Positions 59,398 through 64,000 of a stretch of 64,000 bases of DNA are shown here, piece after piece. A model generated the notes under the pieces. That model made no database searches. It saw only the letters and a list, made by a program, of their open reading frames with translations, and was not told where the DNA came from. Position numbers and translations under genes: made by a program. Each line of letters begins with the position of its first letter. Position 1 is the stretch's first letter. Location of the stretch: assembly GCA_965227095.1 (NCBI GenBank), contig CBDDFL010000001.1, forward strand, positions 992,001 through 1,056,000, in the 5' to 3' direction. The stretch is from JANQMY01 sp965227095 (GTDB lineage Bacteria > Pseudomonadota > Alphaproteobacteria > JANQMY01).

Positions 59398-60246
59398 TCA
59401 AAAGGGCGCTATGTTGGTATTTTGATCCAGGATTTCGATCTGATTTGGGTGCACGGCCTCAATAAAAGGGCCATTATAGCTCTCAACCCAGCCGCGAACC
59501 CGGACTTTCTGCCCCTTCAAGGTCATGGGGTCCAGGCCTTTACTGAAAGATCGGGCATATTTCGGCGAAATCGTGATGGTGAAATCGCTGCGCCAGTCGG
59601 CTCCGAAATTGAGAAAATACCGGTTTCGCCGGTGGGCCACATCCAAAATGGTTCCTTCCACGAGCTGAAAGGACCCCGTCAGGCCCGCCAGATCATCGTG
59701 TTGGCGAAGCCGGTAAAAAGAAGAGGCCCACAGACCTTTCTGGTTCCGCCGGGCATCTTCTTCGGCCGCAAGCAGGGGCAGCCCGCACGCCGGCGGATGC
59801 GGTGTGATGTCAACACGCACGAGACCTTGCCTGACCAAGTGCTCTTGCAGCCAAAAATCACCGTCTCGGTCGGTGTGAAGGATCACATGGGCTCGTACCC
59901 GTCCATAGCGGTCTTGGGTGTGATCGGGCATCAACGAAATTTGCTTACCGACCGCTAATGTCGACAAAGCGGTGGTTGCAATTTTTGAGTAAGGGGCGGC
60001 ACGAAGCTGTGTGCGCGTCGCGGTGTGTTTCGGCGCGCGGATATTCGCAAGACGGATCTGTATCCCCGTGTCGGTGACCATCGTGTCGCCGTCAATAACT
60101 CGGTCGACAATGACTGTTTCGAAGGGGGCTGTCTCGTCTGGCAGTGCCGCCGCAAGGCAGGGCGGAAGATTGCCGGTGCCCGCCGCCAGGCAAGAACTGG
60201 GAAAGAACCACAAAAGCGCCATGAGCAAAGTGCATCTTACGCTCAT
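59398..60246 (-). CDS. Staphylococcal-nuclease-like exported protein with altered active site
   Basis: 282 residues with an N-terminal signal peptide (1-22). The SNase fold is clear: Val-Ile-Asp52-Gly-Asp54-Thr, Arg65 in Ile-Arg-Leu, and Asp112-Arg-Tyr-Gly-Arg116. The acid pair that binds Ca2+ and activates water in SNase (Asp-x-Pro-Glu) is here Arg70-Ala-Pro-Lys73, so both acids are replaced by bases. The protein probably does not cut nucleic acid in the usual way. A second, beta-rich part (about 185-270) follows. It is directly before the M48 protease gene on the same strand. Confidence 0.8.
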   Translation of the reverse strand: MSVRCTLLMALLWFFPSSCLAAGTGNLPPCLAAALPDETAPFETVIVDRVIDGDTMVTDTGIQIRLANIRAPKHTATRTQLRAAPYSKIATTALSTLAVGKQISLMPDHTQDRYGRVRAHVILHTDRDGDFWLQEHLVRQGLVRVDITPHPPACGLPLLAAEEDARRNQKGLWASSFYRLRQHDDLAGLTGSFQLVEGTILDVAHRRNRYFLNFGADWRSDFTITISPKYARSFSKGLDPMTLKGQKVRVRGWVESYNGPFIEAVHPNQIEILDQNTNIAPF

Positions 60247-60258
60247 GAGCCTCGGTAC

Positions 60259-60699
60259 TCAGCGTTTGTATTTTATGAAGGGTGTGACCGTGGCGACGTG
60301 ATCGTACAAGCGCCGGGCGCGATCGTTGAATTCTTGAGTCAACCAATAGGTCTGGTCGGCGCCTTGGGCGTCTGCCGCCGCATAAACCGCTTCGATGAGT
60401 TTTTTCCCCACACCGCCCCCGCGTACCGTTGGATCCACAAAGAGATCTTCTAAGTAGCACCGGTCCGAGATCGACCATGTAACTGGGTGGAAAAGGTAAT
60501 GCACGATGCCCATAAGGCGCCCGGTTTCATCCACGGCACATAAGCCGTGCGGTTGTTCGTCGACGGATACCAGGCGCTGCCAGGTGATTTGCGTGACCGC
60601 ATCGTCGACTTCGGCTTCATAAAAAGTCAGGTATCCCTGCCAAAGCGGCAGCCATTGTGTGTGATCTTCGTCAGTTAGTCGGCGAACGTGGATGGTCAT
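60259..60699 (-). CDS. GNAT-family N-acetyltransferase
   Basis: 146 residues. Typical GNAT order: Val-Arg-Arg-Leu-Thr-Asp-Glu-Asp at the start, then Leu-Glu-Asp-Leu-Phe-Val-Asp-Pro-Thr-Val-Arg-Gly-Gly-Gly-Val-Gly-Lys-Lys-Leu for acetyl-CoA binding, and a final Asn-Asp-Arg-Ala-Arg-Arg-Leu-Tyr-Asp. It acetylates an amine on a small molecule or protein; the acceptor is not readable. It stands 12 bases before the nuclease-like gene on the same strand. Confidence 0.9.
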   Translation of the reverse strand: MTIHVRRLTDEDHTQWLPLWQGYLTFYEAEVDDAVTQITWQRLVSVDEQPHGLCAVDETGRLMGIVHYLFHPVTWSISDRCYLEDLFVDPTVRGGGVGKKLIEAVYAAADAQGADQTYWLTQEFNDRARRLYDHVATVTPFIKYKR

Positions 60700-60791
60700 G
60701 GAACGGCTTCGGGACGATGGGGTGGTACCAGTGAGTGAGCCCGCGTATTTCAGGTGCTCAGACGCAAGATGTCAATTGCATTTGGTGTCAT

Positions 60792-60812
60792 CACCCGCTC
60801 GGCAGGCGGGTG
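60792..60812. other. Perfect hairpin between GNAT and kinase genes
   Basis: CACCCGC (60792-60798), seven bases, GCGGGTG (60806-60812). It lies in the 240-base divergent gap. No U-run follows. It could be an operator or a short structured RNA element. Confidence 0.35.
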
Positions 60813-60939
60813 CTATGTGAGGGGCTGGTTAACGAAACGTAATTATCCGCTGGTCAATCACCCCCATTCTTCGGGGTTTGTTAGCTTTATCCGAGCATTC
60901 TAACTGGGTGAAATATCGAATACAGAATGATCCCGTCAC

Positions 60940-62799
60940 ATGACGCCTTCACCCCAAAGCCCCATCAATCAGCTGGCCGATAGCGTGTTTCGACGCATTG
61001 ATAATCTGTGTGGGATCGATCCAGTTAAAGATTTTGAACTTGCCATAAAATCTCGATTGCTGATCTTGGTCAGTTGTGTTGCATGCATTTCGGTGACATC
61101 AGCGCTGATCAACGGGTTCGCGGTTTCGTCTGATGTGACGGCCCCCAAAATTGTCGGCATGTTGAATATCGTTATCATTGCGTCTGTGCCGATCCTTTTG
61201 ATCACATCAAAACAAATTGTGCTGCCCGCAACGATTTTCTGTGTAACGGCAATGGGCGGTATCACGTCCGGTCTCATTTTTAATGGCGGTCTACATTCTC
61301 ACTTCGTGGTGAACCTGCCTTTGGTGTCTGTGATGGCAGGGTGGTTGATCAATATGCGGGCCGGTTTGCTGGCCGGGGCTTACTCCATTGGAATGTTCTT
61401 ATTCCTAGGGTCGGATCTGGCGTCGCTGGTCGTCGTCCCTTCCCTGCTTAGTCCCGAGCAGCTCATCTATATGCGCATGAGTACGGCGATTTCATCGACA
61501 ATCTCGGCTTTAGTGGTCGTTTGGTGCTTTCAGCTTGCGACAATGCATGCGCTTATGGATGCTCGGGAAGCGAAAGATGCGGCCGACCGGGCCAATCGTG
61601 CTAAGAGCGACTTCCTCGCGAATATGAGCCATGAGCTGCGCACGCCATTGAACGGTGTCGTGGCAGTTGCGGGAACCTTAAAAAAGACAAAGCTGAGCGG
61701 TGAACAGGGCACGATGGTCGACTTGATTTCGTCGTCCGGCCAGACCCTCGAACGGCTGCTGAGCGATGTGTTGGATGTCTCGAAAATCGAAGCAGGGCGA
61801 CTCGATATCGAGAAAATCCCCTTCGACTTCGAAGCGCTGGTTCGGGAAATCGTCGACTTGTTTAAACCGCTGGCGGACGAAAAGAACCTCGACTGCAAGT
61901 TGACAATCGGTCCGCGCCTTGCGCCCGCCTATATGGGGGACCCGACACGCATCCGGCAAATTCTCACGAACTTGCTCTCAAATGCCGTTAAGTTTACGTC
62001 CGAAGGGTCTATCACCGTAAATGCGCACATTGATAACACCTTGCGGGAACAGCCATTTTTTGTCCTTTCGGTTCTGGATACGGGTGTTGGTTTCGACAAA
62101 TCGTTGGCGGATGCGCTGTTCGATCCCTTCATTCAAGAAGATGGCTCCATAAACCGGCGTTTTGGCGGCACCGGCTTGGGGTTGTTTATTTGTAAGTCGC
62201 TGACGGAGGCTATGGGGGGCCGGATATCGGCGACGTCAAGGGTGGGCGAAGGTGCTTACTTCAAAGTCGAAATTCCGACGGTGTGTGTCGATGAACCCGC
62301 GGCTCCTGTTCCAATGATTGCCAGTCCGATTGAGGTACCCGAGAAAGTGGTGTGTTCGGAGGAGCAGAAACCGACAGCGCCTGCAACGGACGACGGTCTC
62401 TTGCAGATATTGCTTGTGGAGGATCACGCCACCAATCGAAAGATCGTCGAACTGATTCTTGGACCGCTCGACGTAGCGATTACATCTGTTGAGAATGGCC
62501 AAGAAGCGTTGGAGGCGTTTGGGGCGTCTTCCTTTGACTTGATCTTGATGGACATGCAAATGCCCGTCATGGATGGCTTGACGGCGACGAAAGAGATTCG
62601 ACGTCTTGAAGCAAGCCAAGACCTCCCCCGCACACCCATCGCGATGCTCACGGCCAATGCCATGGCAAATCACGTGACTGATGCCCTAAATGCCGGTGCC
62701 GATGCTCATATCGCCAAACCAATCACGCCAGACAGTCTCATAAAAAGCTTGTCAGATTTGTTGGAGAAAACCGGCCGCAAACGCCTGATGGCGGCATAA
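60940..62799 (+). CDS. Hybrid sensor histidine kinase with receiver domain
   Basis: 619 residues. Six membrane segments span about 35-200 and form the input domain without a large periplasmic loop. A helical linker leads to HisKA with Ser-His231-Glu-Leu-Arg-Thr-Pro, then the HATPase domain (Asn-Leu-Leu-Ser-Asn-Ala-Val-Lys-Phe; Asp-Thr-Gly-Val-Gly-Phe; Gly-Thr-Gly-Leu-Gly-Leu). A C-terminal receiver follows with Asp538 in Leu-Met-Asp-Met-Gln-Met-Pro. His231 would pass phosphate to Asp538 and then on to a phosphotransfer protein. The signal is unknown. A separate receiver fragment lies at the right edge. Confidence 0.92.
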   Translation: MTPSPQSPINQLADSVFRRIDNLCGIDPVKDFELAIKSRLLILVSCVACISVTSALINGFAVSSDVTAPKIVGMLNIVIIASVPILLITSKQIVLPATIFCVTAMGGITSGLIFNGGLHSHFVVNLPLVSVMAGWLINMRAGLLAGAYSIGMFLFLGSDLASLVVVPSLLSPEQLIYMRMSTAISSTISALVVVWCFQLATMHALMDAREAKDAADRANRAKSDFLANMSHELRTPLNGVVAVAGTLKKTKLSGEQGTMVDLISSSGQTLERLLSDVLDVSKIEAGRLDIEKIPFDFEALVREIVDLFKPLADEKNLDCKLTIGPRLAPAYMGDPTRIRQILTNLLSNAVKFTSEGSITVNAHIDNTLREQPFFVLSVLDTGVGFDKSLADALFDPFIQEDGSINRRFGGTGLGLFICKSLTEAMGGRISATSRVGEGAYFKVEIPTVCVDEPAAPVPMIASPIEVPEKVVCSEEQKPTAPATDDGLLQILLVEDHATNRKIVELILGPLDVAITSVENGQEALEAFGASSFDLILMDMQMPVMDGLTATKEIRRLEASQDLPRTPIAMLTANAMANHVTDALNAGADAHIAKPITPDSLIKSLSDLLEKTGRKRLMAA

Positions 62800-62916
62800 C
62801 GCGTCTATCAGCGTATTTTCCTAGGCGGACGCTGCGGCAAGTATAAAGCGGTTGGCGCGGACGCATATTTCCGTCAAAAAGGCGGCTGAATTTCATTTGC
62901 TTCAGCGTGCCAGATT

Positions 62917-63867
62917 ATGACTTTGCCTCACGACCTTCAAAACCTGTCCGTACACGGTCCGAAATGGTTTCAAGACGCCATTGGTCAGCCGCGAACGGAA
63001 GGAACGGTGGATGTAGCTGGATGTCCGATCCACTATTTCGAATGGGGCGATCCATCCAAGCGCGGTGTTGTCATGGCTCATGGTTTTCTGGCCCATGCGC
63101 GATGTTTTGCGTTTATTGCCCCCCTCTTGGCCGACAATTTCCACCTGGTATCCTATGACCTGTCCGGAATGGGCGATTCGGGTGCAAGGGAAAGCTATCC
63201 CGATGATGTGCGTGCCGCGGAAATGGTTGAAGTCGCCCGTGCGACCGGCATGACCGACGATAATCTACCGCCCTTTGTAGTAACCCATTCCTACGGCAGC
63301 TCCGTCGGTATCAAGGCCTGCAACGATCATTCCGAGCTGTTTGGCGGTCTTCTGGTGTGTGACTTTATGATGTTGCGGCCAGAGATAATGCGCGCCTATA
63401 TGGGAGGGGAGCGCGCGCGCCCCATGCCCAGCGGTAACAAGCCAAACAAGGTGTATCCAACTCTTGAAACCGCATTGGGGCGCTATCGGTTGGCACCGGA
63501 ACAGTCATGCGACAATGACTATTTGCTGCACTATATGGCTTATCATTCCCTCAAAGAGGTTGCCGGTGGATGGAGCTGGAAATTTGACACAAGCATATTG
63601 TCAAGCGACCACCGAGAGATCGATTGGTGGGAAAGTCAGCCGCAAAGATTTGTGCAAGTACCGGGGCGCAAAGCCATTATTCATGGTGCGGACAGTATTC
63701 TTTTCACACCAGATTCGGCCAACTATATTCAAGAGATCAGCGACCGCCCGCTGCCCATCATTTCCATCTCGAATGCGCAGCATCATCTCATGTTGGATCA
63801 GCCCATCGCTTTTGCTACGGCCTTGCGATCTGTTTTGACCATGTGGAACTCGGAAGACCTTTCTTAA
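62917..63867 (+). CDS. Alpha/beta hydrolase
   Basis: 316 residues from the ATG at 62917. The fold opens with Val-Met-Ala-His-Gly-Phe-Leu-Ala-His-Ala (oxyanion loop), the nucleophile is in Thr-His-Ser-Tyr-Gly-Ser, and the His is in Ala-Gln-His-His-Leu-Met-Leu. The elbow is Thr-x-Ser-x-Gly rather than Gly-x-Ser-x-Gly, as seen in some epoxide-hydrolase or haloalkane-dehalogenase relatives and lactonases. No signal peptide. The substrate cannot be told. Overlaps the next minus-strand gene by four bases. Confidence 0.85.
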   Translation: MTLPHDLQNLSVHGPKWFQDAIGQPRTEGTVDVAGCPIHYFEWGDPSKRGVVMAHGFLAHARCFAFIAPLLADNFHLVSYDLSGMGDSGARESYPDDVRAAEMVEVARATGMTDDNLPPFVVTHSYGSSVGIKACNDHSELFGGLLVCDFMMLRPEIMRAYMGGERARPMPSGNKPNKVYPTLETALGRYRLAPEQSCDNDYLLHYMAYHSLKEVAGGWSWKFDTSILSSDHREIDWWESQPQRFVQVPGRKAIIHGADSILFTPDSANYIQEISDRPLPIISISNAQHHLMLDQPIAFATALRSVLTMWNSEDLS

Positions 63868-64000
63868 GCGCTTTTTTCCGCATCCGAATCGGTCGCAGGG
63901 CCTTGGCTAACCCACCGCGAAACCTTGGCGTAAAATTCTTCAAAGTCGATTGGTTTGGGCAGGTAATCATTCATACCGGCATTCAGGTACTGTTCCCGGT
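63864..64000 (-). CDS. Receiver-domain protein, C-terminal end only
   Basis: Only about 45 codons lie in the window; the frame stays open to base 64000. The visible residues end a response-regulator receiver: Asn-Ala-Gly-Met-Asn-Asp-Tyr-Leu-Pro-Lys-Pro-Ile-Asp, with the conserved Lys-Pro pair, then a final helix and Ala-Glu-Lys-Ser-Ala. It may be another hybrid kinase or a stand-alone regulator. It could be linked functionally to the kinase at 60940, which lies on the other strand. Confidence 0.7.
   Translation of the reverse strand, partial: REQYLNAGMNDYLPKPIDFEEFYAKVSRWVSQGPATDSDAEKSA

Overview
The window looks like a chromosomal segment of an alphaproteobacterium. The basis is gene content and order read from the sequence: xerD, shikimate kinase and 3-dehydroquinate synthase close together; BolA, a J-domain protein, cobS and cobT in a row; and a Suv3-like helicase, S4 protein, TerB-like protein, FdxA ferredoxin, CarD and RpoH in a row. 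The genus cannot be fixed from this alone; a marine or soil relative of Parvibaculum-like or rhodospirilloid lineages is a guess. GC content is moderately high by eye, with a visibly AT-richer gene at 1.5-3.4 kb. I saw no rRNA, tRNA, CRISPR array, insertion sequence or prophage.

Layout. 0-7.7 kb: a mixed set of envelope proteins (DUF1330-like anchored protein, cupin lipoprotein, degenerate transglutaminase-like protein), a CPA1 antiporter, a PadR regulator with a membrane partner, an SDR enzyme and a DUF3574 lipoprotein. 7.7-25.7 kb: an accessory, catabolic-looking stretch with LLM-class (F420-type) oxidoreductases, an M20 hydrolase, a carboxyltransferase, an amidohydrolase with an MFS transporter, a P450, a class C beta-lactamase-like esterase, a DsbA-like isomerase, an MBL hydrolase and several unknown membrane or exported proteins. 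26.0-30.0 kb: a compact four-gene operon of circularly permuted ATP-grasp, alpha-E, transglutaminase-like protein and the Anbu proteasome-type peptidase. This is the most interesting system here: a predicted peptide-ligation and proteolysis module. 30.3-34.8 kb: a His/Lys/Gly-repeat membrane protein, a purine nucleoside salvage pair (deoD and a CNT transporter), a lipase-like hydrolase and a third LLM oxidoreductase. 34.8-43.8 kb: accA, an ECF41-type sigma factor with its AhpD-like partner and a matching promoter, xerD with two exported or membrane proteins, then aroK, aroB and a CBS-domain transporter-like protein. 43.8-50.1 kb: BolA, J-domain protein, cobST, a phytase-esterase-like exported protein, a YhhQ-like membrane protein and rpmB. 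50.5-57.0 kb: helicase, S4, TerB, ferredoxin, carD and rpoH, a conserved RNA-metabolism, redox and stress block. 57.0-64.0 kb: an enoyl-CoA hydratase-like enzyme, an M48 protease with a nuclease-fold protein, a GNAT, a hybrid histidine kinase, an alpha/beta hydrolase and the tail of a receiver-domain protein.

Regulation readable from the sequence includes the ECF41 promoter (TGTCACA, 16 bases, CGTC), a PadR palindrome over a probable -10, inverted repeats before the genes at 877 and 18408, an extended -10 far upstream of carD, and intrinsic terminators after the genes ending at 30824, 54957 and 55952 and after the minus-strand gene 25421-25708. Functional names come from recognising family motifs by eye; no database search was run.
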